Origin: Mumia sp. ZJ1417
GTDB taxonomy: Bacteria; Actinomycetota; Actinomycetes; Propionibacteriales; Nocardioidaceae
Length of the DNA stretch: 64,000 bases
NCBI RefSeq assembly: GCF_014127285.1
Contig: NZ_CP059901.1
Location: 2,046,001-2,110,000 of the forward strand
Direction of reading: 5' to 3'
This document shows positions 33,642 through 41,936 of the stretch, one piece after another. The stretch's first letter is position 1, and each line of letters begins with the position of its first letter. The translations under genes and the position numbers were made by a program. The notes below the pieces were generated by a model. It worked only from the letters and a program-made list of their open reading frames with translations, did not search any database and was not told where the DNA came from.

Positions 33642-34026
33642 CCCGGGCGGCCCCCCCTTGTGCCCGGTCTGGTGCTTGTGGGCGATCCACGCGGGTTGGC
33701 CAGGATTGCTGCGCCACGACTCACTCAACGGGCTGTTGTCGACGGTGTCGAACCCGAGCCGTTCGTACAGGCGCGTGACGAGCTCCGCGGCTTCGGGGAA
33801 GTCGCTGGAGGCCGGCAGTGCATGCCGACCGGGGCACCTGCCGGCCGGCCCGCTGTGGTGAGGCACGGCGCCTGGATGTGGGTGAAGGCCTTGACGACCT
33901 TCGATTGCGGATCGGCGCCCTCGGGCTTCTCTACGTCGTGACGTGCGGCCTCCTCTACACCGCGATCGGGGTCGGCGTCGCGCTGCTGGCCGAACGGCTT
34001 CTGAGGCACTGACGGACGGGGCATGA
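33642..34026. pseudogene. Stretch with two probable gene fragments
   Basis: On the minus strand (about 33663-33830) a frame reads 'PEAAELVTRLYERLGFDTVD', resembling a GNAT C-terminus ('LYERLGF'), and has no proper start. On the plus strand up to 34012 a hydrophobic end 'ALGLLYVVTCGLLYTAIGVG' then 'VALLAERLLRH' looks like the tail of a membrane protein. Neither fragment is a complete gene. They suggest deletions here. Family guesses are weak. Confidence 0.35.
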
Positions 34027-34458
34027 TCACCCCGAGCCTGAAGTGACGTCGATGTCCTCGATCACGGCCGGGTCTGCCCGGTGGTCGGCGTGCCGAGCCC
34101 AGGTGAGCCGAATCCGGAGCAGCACGATGCCGCTGACGGACAGCGACGCCTCGTACTGAGGCAGGTCCGCGACGTACGCCTCGACGCATCGCGCGCGATC
34201 GTGGCCGGTCGGGACGTCGGCCTCGCCTTCGCCCTGCAGCGTCGTCCCGTCCGAGCCCCCGACGACCAGGGCGACACGAGGGTCCCGGCGCAGGTTCGCG
34301 ACCTTGCGGGAGCCGGCGCGCGCGTCGAAGACGACCTCCCCACGTGCCGTCATCGTCAGCTCGACGTACGCCGCTTGCGGTGCCCCGCCCGGTCCGACGG
34401 TCGTCACGACGCCGTCGCGCCGGGCCCGGACGTACGCCACCATCTGCTCGCGATCCAC
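34027..34458 (-). CDS. PPOX-class pyridoxamine-phosphate-oxidase-like protein
   Basis: The 143-residue protein has 'ARRDGVVTTVGPGGAPQAAY' then 'VELTMTARGEVVFDA', and 'GSRKVANLRRDPRVALVVGG', the split-barrel FMN/F420 binding pattern. It should be a small flavin or F420 enzyme with an unknown substrate. An ordinary stand-alone gene. It resembles the protein at 4085 only in the family core. Confidence 0.83.
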   Translation of the reverse strand: MDREQMVAYVRARRDGVVTTVGPGGAPQAAYVELTMTARGEVVFDARAGSRKVANLRRDPRVALVVGGSDGTTLQGEGEADVPTGHDRARCVEAYVADLPQYEASLSVSGIVLLRIRLTWARHADHRADPAVIEDIDVTSGSG

Positions 34459-34552
34459 GGCGAAACGCTAGCGGACGACTTTCTTGCAGCATGAGCAAAA
34501 ATCTGGTTATGTTTATCGAACCACGTGACTTAAGAGATCTTATGGAGAGTCA

Positions 34553-35479
34553 ATGCGAAGCCTGATCCTTCTCTCGCTCGTCGGCCTCGGAGCCCAGCTG
34601 GTCGACGGCAGCCTCGGGATGGCGTACGGCGTGACATCGACGACGCTCCTGCTCGCGATCGGGACGAACCCCGCGGCGGCGTCGGCGACCGTTCACCTCG
34701 CGGAGATCGGGACCACGCTCGTCTCTGGCGCTGCGCACTGGCGCTTCGGTAACGTCGACTGGAAGGTCGTCGCCAAGATCGGCATCCCGGGTGCGTTCGG
34801 CGCCTTCGCCGGCGCGACGTTCCTGTCGAGCCTCTCCACCGAGATGGCCGCTCCCCTGATGTCGCTGATCCTGCTCGCGCTCGGTCTCTACATCCTCACG
34901 CGGTTCACGGTCGCGGGACTTCCGAAGGGCAACCTCGGCAAGCCGCTGCGCAAGCGTTTCCTCACCCCGCTCGGCCTGGTCGCCGGTTTCATCGACTCGA
35001 CGGGTGGCGGTGGCTGGGGCCCCGTGGGCACGCCGGCGATCCTCGCGAGCGGCCGGCTCGAGCCCCGCAAGACCATCGGCTCGATCGACACCTCGGAGTT
35101 CCTCGTGGCGGTCGCCGCGAGCCTCGGCTTCATCGTCGGCATCGGCTCGCAGGGCGTGAACTACTCGTGGGCGCTCGCGCTCCTCATCGGCGGAATGATC
35201 GCCGCGCCGATCGCGGCGTGGCTGGTGCGCCACATCCCGCCGCGCGTCCTCGGCTCGCTCGTCGGTGGTCTGATCATCCTCACCAACGTCCGTACGCTCC
35301 TCAAGAGCGACTGGATCGATGCGCCGGGTGACGCGCGGTCGGTCGTGTACGTCCTCATCGTCGCCCTGTGGGTGTCCGCCGTCGCGTACTCGTTTAAGCG
35401 CTACCGAGAGGAGCGGGACGCCGAGCGTGCCGAGGTGGCGGAGGCCGTCGAGGCGGGCGAGGGCGCACCCGCCGCTTGA
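34553..35479 (+). CDS. Sulfite exporter TauE/SafE family protein
   Basis: This 308-residue membrane protein has eight or so hydrophobic segments, with the repeated motif 'LVDGSLGMAYGVTSTTLLLA' in the first half and 'FIDSTGGGGWGPVGTPAILA' in the second, as in TauE/SafE (DUF81). It likely exports sulfite or an organosulfonate. The promoter region (34500-34550) is notably AT-rich, with GGTT/AACC dyad bases, and GGAG precedes the ATG. Its last 30 residues form an acidic cytoplasmic tail. Confidence 0.87.
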   Translation: MRSLILLSLVGLGAQLVDGSLGMAYGVTSTTLLLAIGTNPAAASATVHLAEIGTTLVSGAAHWRFGNVDWKVVAKIGIPGAFGAFAGATFLSSLSTEMAAPLMSLILLALGLYILTRFTVAGLPKGNLGKPLRKRFLTPLGLVAGFIDSTGGGGWGPVGTPAILASGRLEPRKTIGSIDTSEFLVAVAASLGFIVGIGSQGVNYSWALALLIGGMIAAPIAAWLVRHIPPRVLGSLVGGLIILTNVRTLLKSDWIDAPGDARSVVYVLIVALWVSAVAYSFKRYREERDAERAEVAEAVEAGEGAPAA

Positions 35480-35513
35480 CCTCGAGGGCGCTTGAGGTTG
35501 CACGGTGGTGTTC

Positions 35514-35915
35514 ATGACCACCGAAACCGCACCCCGTACGGCAGACCTCGACGCGATCGCGCAGGTCGTGGCCACGGTCGAGCACTCCCAGCAGCACAAG
35601 GACCCCGACGAGTTCCTCACCCTCTTCCACCCTGACGCGATCTGGACGACGGGAGGCGGCAAGGTGCTCATCGGCCTCGACGAGATCGCGGCGTTCACCC
35701 GCCAGGTCCTCCCGGCGGCCGAGTGGGACGGCAAAGTCGCCTACGAGGTGGTGCACGTGCTCTTCATCCGCCCGGACGTCGCGGCCGTCAAGGTGCGCCA
35801 GCGCTACCTGACGCCCGGCGAGGAGAGCGAGGGCGCGCCGCTCTACGTGATGTCCAAGCAGGAGGGCCGCTGGCTGCTGACCGCCTGCCAGAACACCGGA
35901 GTCGTTTCCGACTGA
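35514..35915 (+). CDS. SnoaL-like (SgcJ/EcaC-type) protein
   Basis: The 133-residue protein has 'HSQQHKDPDEFLTLFHPDAI' then 'WTTGGGKVLIG', the N-terminal SnoaL/NTF2-like pattern of the SgcJ/EcaC family, and ends 'EGRWLLTACQNTGV'. Fold is a cone-shaped ligand pocket; substrate is unknown. ATG at 35514 preferred to a GTG at 35505. It sits 34 bases after the TauE/SafE gene. Confidence 0.8.
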   Translation: MTTETAPRTADLDAIAQVVATVEHSQQHKDPDEFLTLFHPDAIWTTGGGKVLIGLDEIAAFTRQVLPAAEWDGKVAYEVVHVLFIRPDVAAVKVRQRYLTPGEESEGAPLYVMSKQEGRWLLTACQNTGVVSD

Positions 35916-35940
35916 GCAAGCCGCGTGGTGGGATGGCGGC

Positions 35941-36567
35941 ATGGCCCTCATCCACCAGACAGCAGAGATCCGTCCGACAAAGCTCGAGCTCCTCGAGGAG
36001 TGGGTGCCGCGGCAGCCGTGGGGCAGGTCCGCGGGTGGAGGGCCGCTCGAGCGCGTGGGCGCCTACCGGTTCGACGACCCCGCCGGAGAGGTGGGCATCG
36101 AGACGCTCCTCGTACGCCGTGGCGAAGGCCCCGTGCTCCAGGTGCCGCTGACCTATCGTGGGGCGCCGCTCGTGGGGGCGGACGACGCTCTGGTGGGGAC
36201 GATGGAGCACTCCGTGCTCGGCCCGCGCTGGATCTACGACGGCTGCGGGGACCCGGTATACGTGACGGCGGTGCTCACGGCGATCCTCACCGGCGGCCAT
36301 CAGGCCGACGAGGTCCTCGAGACCGACACCGGGCTCGTGCCGCGCGAGACCACGACCCTCGTGTCCGGGAGCGGCGGCCCTCGTACGGCAGTCCCGGCTA
36401 TCGGTTCCCTGTCCGCGGCCAGCGACGCCCATGTCAGCGTCATCGACGCGGGGCCCACGACGGTCGTCGTCCGACGGGTGCTCGACGGGGAGGCGGCGGA
36501 CGGCGCCGCGACCCTGCGCGGCCGGTGGCCGGGGCAGGACACGGACGTCGTCCTCGTGACTGCCTAA
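35941..36567 (+). CDS. Maltokinase N-terminal cap-like (CG0192-related) protein
   Basis: The 208-residue protein has 'KLELLEEWVPRQPWGRSAGG' and 'YRFDDPAGEVGIETLLVRRG' then 'VLQVPLTYRGAPL', 'GTMEHSVLGPRWIYDGCGDP', matching the actinobacterial CG0192-type proteins that resemble the cap domain of maltokinases. The kinase domain itself is absent. Role unknown. It starts 26 bases after the SnoaL-like gene. Confidence 0.78.
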   Translation: MALIHQTAEIRPTKLELLEEWVPRQPWGRSAGGGPLERVGAYRFDDPAGEVGIETLLVRRGEGPVLQVPLTYRGAPLVGADDALVGTMEHSVLGPRWIYDGCGDPVYVTAVLTAILTGGHQADEVLETDTGLVPRETTTLVSGSGGPRTAVPAIGSLSAASDAHVSVIDAGPTTVVVRRVLDGEAADGAATLRGRWPGQDTDVVLVTA

Positions 36568-36570
36568 CCG

Positions 36571-36987
36571 TCATGCGGGGCCGGCGATGTTGACCAGCCA
36601 TCCGACGTCGTATCGATCGGTGAGCATCCCGAAGGCGTCGCCCCACGGGGCCACGGACAGCGGCACCGCGATCGACGCGCCCTCGGACAGCGCGTCCCAG
36701 TACGCACGCAGCTCGGCCTCGTCGCTGTTGTCACCGCTAAGGGAGACGGTGCCGTTGGGTGTCGGCTCCCCCATCTCGGCGGGCGTGTCCGCGCCCATGA
36801 GCACGAGGCCCGACGGCGTGACGAGCATCGAGTGCATCAGGCGGTCGGCCTCCGCGGCATCCCCGCTCGCGTCGTACTCGGCGAACGTGGCCGTCGTCAG
36901 CTCACCACCGAAGACGCCCTGGTAGAAGGTCATCGCGTCGCGCGCCTGGTCGCGGAAGGAAAGGTACGGGTTGAGTCGTGTCGCCAT
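36571..36987 (-). CDS. PhnB-like VOC family protein
   Basis: The 138-residue protein begins 'MATRLNPYLSFRDQARDAMT' then 'FYQGVFGGELTTATFAEY' and ends with 'APWGDAFGMLTDRYDVGWLV', the PhnB/3-demethylubiquinone methyltransferase-like VOC pattern. Despite the name these have no methyltransferase motif; function unknown. It is convergent with the CG0192-related gene three bases away. Confidence 0.85.
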   Translation of the reverse strand: MATRLNPYLSFRDQARDAMTFYQGVFGGELTTATFAEYDASGDAAEADRLMHSMLVTPSGLVLMGADTPAEMGEPTPNGTVSLSGDNSDEAELRAYWDALSEGASIAVPLSVAPWGDAFGMLTDRYDVGWLVNIAGPA

Positions 36988-37063
36988 CGTGGGTCTCCGT
37001 CGTCTCGGCTGGGCTCTCCCCACTGTCGCGCCGATGGCGGCCTGACGCACACCCTGCCTGAGC

Positions 37064-37891
37064 TCACTCCGTACGAAGCACGTTCGCACCGAGCCACTGG
37101 CGTGTGGCGTCGTCGGCGGGCACGAAGGTCTCGATCGCCAGTTCGGCCACCGTCACGTCCACCGGCGTGCCGAAGGTCGAGATGATCGACAAGAACGTCA
37201 GCACGTCGTCTCCGACCCGGACGATCATCGGGACGAACACCTGACCGCCGGCGGGACCGCGTTCGTCCGAACCCGCGGGCACCTCGTACGCCGCGAGCTC
37301 GTCGTGGAGCGCGAACATCTCGTCGTCGCCCCGTGCCTCGGCTCCGCGACGAAGGCCGGCGAGAACCGACACGCGCCACTGCGCGAGGTTCACGAGGTGC
37401 GGCGCGAGCCCGTCCGGATGAAGCGTGAGCCGCAGCGCGTTCACCTGGCCGGTGAGCAGGGCGGGCGACGCGAGCGACGTCAGAGCGGCGACGCCGGCGT
37501 TCGCGTCGACGACGTTCCAGAGCCGGTCGACGGCGAGCGCAGGGTACGGCTCGTGCGCGACGAGCACCTCGCGTACGGCGGCGCGCGCCGCCTCGAGGTC
37601 GGTGTGGTCGAGCGGCCGCTCCGGGAAGGCAGGTGCGAAGCCGCCGGACAGCAGCATCCTGTTCTGGTCACGTGTCGGCACGTCGAGAGCGTCGGCCAGG
37701 CGCAGGATCATGTCGCTGCTCGGCCGAGAGCGGCCGGTCTCCACGAAGCTGATGTGGCGGGTCGAGATCCCAGTCTCCGACGACAGCGCGAGCTGGCTGT
37801 AGCGCCGCCGTGTCCGCCACGTCCGCAGCTGGTCTCCCAGGGTTTCCGTTCCGGCCCGTGCCATCTCCGTCTGCATCGTCACGTTGTCCAC
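37064..37891 (-). CDS. XRE-family regulator with MmyB-like ligand domain
   Basis: The 275-residue protein has an N-terminal HTH, 'LGDQLRTWRTRRRYSQLALS' then 'SETGISTRHISFVETGRSRP', and a C-terminal MmyB-like domain ('LAVDRLWNVVDANAGVAALT', 'LRLTLHPDGLAPHLVNLAQW'). Same architecture as the regulator at 6070. It is divergent from a SnoaL-like gene at 38012, with the palindrome ATGACCT-ccg-AGGTCAT between, and is probably its repressor. Confidence 0.86.
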   Translation of the reverse strand: MDNVTMQTEMARAGTETLGDQLRTWRTRRRYSQLALSSETGISTRHISFVETGRSRPSSDMILRLADALDVPTRDQNRMLLSGGFAPAFPERPLDHTDLEAARAAVREVLVAHEPYPALAVDRLWNVVDANAGVAALTSLASPALLTGQVNALRLTLHPDGLAPHLVNLAQWRVSVLAGLRRGAEARGDDEMFALHDELAAYEVPAGSDERGPAGGQVFVPMIVRVGDDVLTFLSIISTFGTPVDVTVAELAIETFVPADDATRQWLGANVLRTE

Positions 37892-37917
37892 TCTGACGCA
37901 TCCGCCGATCAGCGACC

Positions 37918-37934
37918 ATGACCTCCGAGGTCAT
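37918..37934. promoter_or_regulatory. ATGACCT-N3-AGGTCAT palindrome, probable operator
   Basis: ATGACCTCCGAGGTCAT is a perfect inverted repeat (7-base arms, 3-base spacer) in the gap between the XRE/MmyB regulator and the SnoaL-like gene. It has the same layout as the TGTCTCCA-cgc-TGGAGACA site beside the other regulator of this type. Confidence 0.65.
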
Positions 37935-38011
37935 CGACACGCCTCCCTCTCCCCCGTCACGGTGGAGCCTCGACCGAGCCGCACGGCGGCTCCCTACGGA
38001 AGGATCGACCG

Positions 38012-38392
38012 ATGACCGAGCTGACCACGACGCCGTATGAGACGCTCCTCGCGGACTACCTGGCATTCTGGAATGAGACCGACGCGGATGCCCGTGCAAC
38101 CCTCGCCGAGGGTACGTTCACGCCGGACGTCTCCTACACCGACCCGCAGGCGGCCGTGACCGGCCGTGAGGCACTGACCGATCTCGTTGGGGCGCTCCAG
38201 GCCCAGCTGCCAGGGATGCGCTTCACGCCCGGCGACCTCGTGGACGGCCACCACGACCTCGTCCGGTTCACCTGGAACCTTGGTCCCGAGGGCGCGCCCG
38301 ACACGATCGTCGGCGCCGATGTCGCACTGCTGTCGCCGGAGGGCCGCATGAGCTACATCGCCGGGTTCCTCGACCGCGTCCCGCAGGGCTGA
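38012..38392 (+). CDS. SnoaL-like polyketide-cyclase-family protein
   Basis: The 126-residue protein has 'YETLLADYLAFWNETDADAR' then 'ATLAEGTFTPDVSYTDPQ' and 'GMRFTPGDLVDGHHDLVRFT', a SnoaL/NTF2-like fold. Substrate unknown. Start ATG follows GGAAGGA. It is divergent from the XRE/MmyB regulator, its likely repressor. Confidence 0.82.
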   Translation: MTELTTTPYETLLADYLAFWNETDADARATLAEGTFTPDVSYTDPQAAVTGREALTDLVGALQAQLPGMRFTPGDLVDGHHDLVRFTWNLGPEGAPDTIVGADVALLSPEGRMSYIAGFLDRVPQG

Positions 38393-38454
38393 CCAACTCG
38401 CCGGGCTTACCCCTCGCCCTCTCTCGCCGTAGCCTGGCGGGAGGGGGTGAGGGC

Positions 38455-38643
38455 ATGCACGCAACAGTCGGAGAACGGATCCGCTTCCACGGCCGTACGG
38501 TCGGTGCACCCGACCACAGCGGAGAGATCGTGACCGTACGAGGTGACGACGGGCAGCCACCGTACGTCGTGCGGTTCGACGACGGGCACGAGGCTCTGGT
38601 CTATCCGGGCGCGGACTGCGAGATCGTCCGCAGCGAGGGCTGA
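38455..38643 (+). CDS. DUF1918 protein
   Basis: This 62-residue protein has 'ATVGERIRFHGRTVGAPDHS' then 'GEIVTVRGDDGQPPYVVRFD' and 'GHEALVYPGADCEIV', a complete DUF1918 unit: a small beta-barrel fold common in actinobacteria, function unknown. GGAGGG lies upstream of the ATG. Its end overlaps the convergent membrane-protein gene by 43 bases. Confidence 0.85.
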   Translation: MHATVGERIRFHGRTVGAPDHSGEIVTVRGDDGQPPYVVRFDDGHEALVYPGADCEIVRSEG

Positions 38644-38978
38644 GCGCCGACCCACTGCTTGACGGCCGGTGAAGTCACGCCGAGCAGCGCGACCGCGTAC
38701 ATCGTCACGGCGGCGAGCATGCGCGCCTCGTCAGCGGCGATCGAGCCCCCGTGCACGACGACGTAGCCCCAACCCCAGACGGCCAACACCGCCCAGAACG
38801 CGGCGCCGAACGCGAAGACGACGCGTGCCCAGCGCACACCGCACGCGGCCAGGGCCAGGAGCAGGACCGGCCACGCGACGGCGGCCTCGCGCTCCAGCGC
38901 GGCCACCGCGAGCACGGCAGCGGCGGAGAGGGCGAACATTCGTTGCGTCTGCGCCGGCATCCCCCATGGGCTCTTCAT
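38601..38978 (-). CDS. Hypothetical membrane protein
   Basis: The 125-residue protein has four hydrophobic segments (about residues 13-28, 34-48, 52-72 and 85-103). No family recognised. ATG at 38978 is used; longer upstream frames to 39377 overlap the YnfA gene and are shadows. It lies 32 bases after the YnfA gene on the same strand and may be co-transcribed. Confidence 0.58.
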   Translation of the reverse strand: MKSPWGMPAQTQRMFALSAAAVLAVAALEREAAVAWPVLLLALAACGVRWARVVFAFGAAFWAVLAVWGWGYVVVHGGSIAADEARMLAAVTMYAVALLGVTSPAVKQWVGAQPSLRTISQSAPG

Positions 38979-39010
38979 GAACGGGAGACTATCGGCTCGT
39001 GGACGGCAGG

Positions 39011-39346
39011 TCAGGAGTTTCGCGGTGCGTACATGATGAGCGCGACTCCCACCAGGCACACCATCGCGCCGGCGACGTCCCATCGGTCCGGCCGAAACCC
39101 GTCGGCCACCATCCCCCACACCAGCGACCCTGCGACGAACACGCCCCCGTACGCCGCGAGGATGCGACCGAAGTTCGCGTCGGGCTGCAGCGTCGCCACG
39201 AACCCGTACGCACCGAGCGCGAGCACACCGGCGCCGATCCAGGCCCATCCGCGATGCTCGCGCACGCCCTGCCACACGAGCCAGGCGCCCCCGATCTCGA
39301 AAAGTGCCGCCACGCCGAACAGGACGATCGAGCGCATCACGGACAT
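39011..39346 (-). CDS. YnfA family membrane protein
   Basis: The 111-residue protein has four hydrophobic segments and the YnfA pattern '[20 protein letters not shown]', '[20 protein letters not shown]' and '[20 protein letters not shown]'. YnfA proteins resemble small multidrug-resistance transporters, although substrates are not settled. GAGGAG lies before the start. Confidence 0.87.
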   Translation of the reverse strand: MSVMRSIVLFGVAALFEIGGAWLVWQGVREHRGWAWIGAGVLALGAYGFVATLQPDANFGRILAAYGGVFVAGSLVWGMVADGFRPDRWDVAGAMVCLVGVALIMYAPRNS

Positions 39347-39409
39347 CGGGTCTCCTCGGGGTGGACTGTCGCGCCATTGTTCACGCCCCGACGCCCCGAC
39401 GCCTCGCGG

Positions 39410-40717
39410 TCAGCCGGCGGTGACGGCCGTGACGTTCAGGTGGTCGGAGATCGAGGTGTAGCGCTCCGCATAAAGGCGCACACCGCTGAGGTCGTATGCG
39501 ATCACCATCCCGCGGATCGAGGCACGGGGCAGCGAGGTGTTGCGCTGGTAGACCGGGCCACCGCTGTCGCCGTCGCGGACGATCATTTTGTCGTCGTCAC
39601 GACGGCCGCGCATGAGGTAGTACGTGCATGTCGACTCGACACCGGGGTTGTCGCAGTACGTCGCGTCGAGCGCCTTGATCTCGATGCCGCAGATCGCTTT
39701 GGTGACCTGGCCTGAGGCACAGACGGAGTCTCCGACCGCGCCGTTGTTCGCGCCGGTCACGACCCTCGAGGAGAAGCTGTCGAGTCCGTCGGTGTAGATG
39801 TTCGGCGAGTACGTGGAGCCGCCGAGACGCGCCTGGTCGTAGTCGGGGTAGTCCGCGCGGCCCGCGGTCGTGCCGTAGAAAGATGACCCGGAGTGCCAGT
39901 CGGTGCCGTTCGCGCCGCAATGTCCGGCCGTCACCGAGTAGTAGGTGCCGGTGGTCTTCCCGCGGGCAGTGAACCCCGCAGTACAAGAAGCGCCGCTGGC
40001 TTTGGTGATTCTGGCCCCTCCCCAGTGCGGGGCGCTGTCGGCTGCTCGGGAGGCGCGTCCGGCCTTTCCTCCGTATTCGACGACGACGGATCCGGCGTCG
40101 ACGCCCTGCAGCGGTTGCGCCAGCGTGTCGAGGCGCCCCGCAAGCGGTGGCTCCCCGCCGAGCGTCACGACCACTGCCTCCCGCTCAGGGTCGAGCTCCA
40201 CCGCCATCCCGGCGACGTCTGAGGCGATCGCTGTACGCCACTTCTCTGGCGCGAAGGCGGCGTGCCACGCTTCGCGAAGGTCATCGGCGGAGCGTTCGGA
40301 GACTCGCACCTCGAGTCCCTCCGCTGCCTCCTTCGGCAGGCGGGCGGTGAGCTTCGCGACGAGCGCCCTGCCGTCAGTCTCCTTGGTCACCACCAGCGTG
40401 TAGCCCTCCGCCGTGCTTCCGATCACGCCGATCACGCCGTGGTCGAGCCCAACGGGAACCCCGTCGGAACGCTTCTCACCGTCCGGCGAGAGAAGTGCGG
40501 TGACTCGCTGACCAACAGCCCGTTGGACGGCGGTGGGCACGGGGCCGTCGAGTGCCAGGGGGTCCGGGCCGAGACCCTCCGACCTTTCGACGACCGGCGC
40601 CCTCTCAGAGGCCGGTTCTGCTTCGTCGCCATGGACCGGCGCGCCTTCGGCGCCGAGGAGGACGAGAGCGCTGAGCAATGCCACGACGGGGTAGGTGAGT
40701 CTCTGAGGCTGACGCAT
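39410..40717 (-). CDS. Secreted chymotrypsin-fold (S1) serine protease
   Basis: The 435-residue protein has an N-terminal signal-type hydrophobic segment, a roughly 190-residue pro-region and a C-terminal protease domain with His in 'YSVTAGHCGANG', Asp in 'ADYPDYDQARLG' and Ser in 'VRDGDSGGPVYQRN', the full triad. Four or more cysteines allow disulfides as in streptogrisin-like proteases. Likely activated outside the cell after removal of the pro-part. Single gene. The pro-region is longer than the classical streptogrisin one. Confidence 0.88.
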   Translation of the reverse strand: MRQPQRLTYPVVALLSALVLLGAEGAPVHGDEAEPASERAPVVERSEGLGPDPLALDGPVPTAVQRAVGQRVTALLSPDGEKRSDGVPVGLDHGVIGVIGSTAEGYTLVVTKETDGRALVAKLTARLPKEAAEGLEVRVSERSADDLREAWHAAFAPEKWRTAIASDVAGMAVELDPEREAVVVTLGGEPPLAGRLDTLAQPLQGVDAGSVVVEYGGKAGRASRAADSAPHWGGARITKASGASCTAGFTARGKTTGTYYSVTAGHCGANGTDWHSGSSFYGTTAGRADYPDYDQARLGGSTYSPNIYTDGLDSFSSRVVTGANNGAVGDSVCASGQVTKAICGIEIKALDATYCDNPGVESTCTYYLMRGRRDDDKMIVRDGDSGGPVYQRNTSLPRASIRGMVIAYDLSGVRLYAERYTSISDHLNVTAVTAG

Positions 40718-40892
40718 TGTGACTCCTCGGGGGCACCAGTGTGACCTCGGACGCTAGCGGCAAACGAGGTCGGGGAGTTATGGGTTGCAGGGCGGACGAC
40801 GCGCGCGCCAATGTTCCAACTCGGACACGGAAGTCGCGCACCGCGCCGCCGCACACGCGACACCGGTCACCGAACCGTGACAGCATCATCGC

Positions 40893-41381
40893 GTGCGACA
40901 TGACACCTCCCCCAGGGTCGGCATTCCCCGTTCGACCGTGCCCCCGCTGTGCTCGACCGCGCTGACACTCGCTGGCGCGGGCGCCGGCCGTACGGCAGTC
41001 GTGATCGGGTGCCCCAACGGGGTCGAGGCGACCGCGCTGCTCGGGCTCGGATGGACCGTCATCGGCATCGACGAGGACCCCGAGGTCCACGAGCGTGTCC
41101 GCGCCGCCGCTGATGTCGCCGCGCTCGATCGGCTCACGACCGTGGTCGGCACGCTCCCCCGCATGAGCCGTCTCCCCGACGCCGATCTCGTCCTCACCCG
41201 GACGGCGTTGCTCGGCGACGCCGGTCCGACACTGTGGCCGCGGGTGGTCGAGGCGCTGCGTCCCGGTGGCCTCTTGGCCGCGCGGCTCACCGCGACGAGC
41301 GCAGGTCTGTTGCGAGGGTGGGCGCTGCTCAGCGAGCGCTACAGCGGCCCCACGCTCGAGGTGGTCGCCCGCCGTCCCTAG
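40893..41381 (+). CDS. Methyltransferase-like protein (class I SAM fold)
   Basis: This 162-residue protein has a nucleotide-like 'TAVVIGCPNGVEATALLGLG' then 'WTVIGIDEDPEVHERVRAAA', followed by 'LPDADLVLTRTALLGDAG' and 'RVVEALRPGGLLAARL', the order of a class I SAM methyltransferase. The first motif is not the full DxGxG, so SAM binding is unproven. GTG start at 40893. It is divergent from the protease gene. Confidence 0.6.
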   Translation: MRHDTSPRVGIPRSTVPPLCSTALTLAGAGAGRTAVVIGCPNGVEATALLGLGWTVIGIDEDPEVHERVRAAADVAALDRLTTVVGTLPRMSRLPDADLVLTRTALLGDAGPTLWPRVVEALRPGGLLAARLTATSAGLLRGWALLSERYSGPTLEVVARRP

Positions 41382-41392
41382 GCGCTTGGCGC

Positions 41393-41884
41393 TCAGGCGT
41401 CGACGACGCCCGTACGCCGCACGACCGGCGGCTCGCTCGACCACGGGAAGTTGATCCACGCGTCCGTCCTGCGCCACGCGAAGTCCAACTTGATCGCCGA
41501 GCGCGGCTTCTCGTAGATCACCGCCGTGCGCACGGACCGGACGTGGTCGGCGCAGAAGGCGTGCACGAGCTCCAGCGTCTTGCCGGTGTCGGCCACGTCG
41601 TCGACGACGAGCAGGTCTGCGCCAGTGAGGTCGGCGGTGTCCAGGAAGGGCGGGAGCACCACCGGCACGTCGAGACGGGTGTCGACGCCGGTGTAGAACT
41701 CCACGCTCATCGTGAAGAGGTTCTTGCAGTTGAGCGCGTAGGCGAGGGAGCCGGCAGGGATCAGCCCGCCGCGCGCGATGCCGAGGACGATCGTCGGCGC
41801 GAACCCGCTGTCCGTGACCGTCTGCGCGAGCTGGCGCATCGCCGTGCCGTACAGGTCCCAGGTGAGGATCTCGCGCTCCCGCAT
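41393..41884 (-). CDS. Phosphoribosyltransferase (purine/xanthine type)
   Basis: The 163-residue protein has 'PTIVLGIARGGLIPAGSLAY' (early loop) and the PRPP-binding motif 'LLVVDDVADTGKTLELV', followed by C-terminal 'PWSSEPP'. The pattern fits Gpt-like purine or xanthine phosphoribosyltransferases that salvage bases using PRPP. Exact base unknown. ATG at 41884 used; no frame upstream is supported. Confidence 0.85.
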   Translation of the reverse strand: MREREILTWDLYGTAMRQLAQTVTDSGFAPTIVLGIARGGLIPAGSLAYALNCKNLFTMSVEFYTGVDTRLDVPVVLPPFLDTADLTGADLLVVDDVADTGKTLELVHAFCADHVRSVRTAVIYEKPRSAIKLDFAWRRTDAWINFPWSSEPPVVRRTGVVDA

Positions 41885-41936
41885 GTCCAGAAGCCTAGTC
41901 GCGACGCTATCTCGTGTGCTGTGGGTAAATGGCCTC

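Noticed and set aside
34490-34552. Riboswitch before the TauE/SafE gene
   Set aside because: The leader is AT-rich with a small GGTT/AACC dyad but is too short and shows no known riboswitch core.
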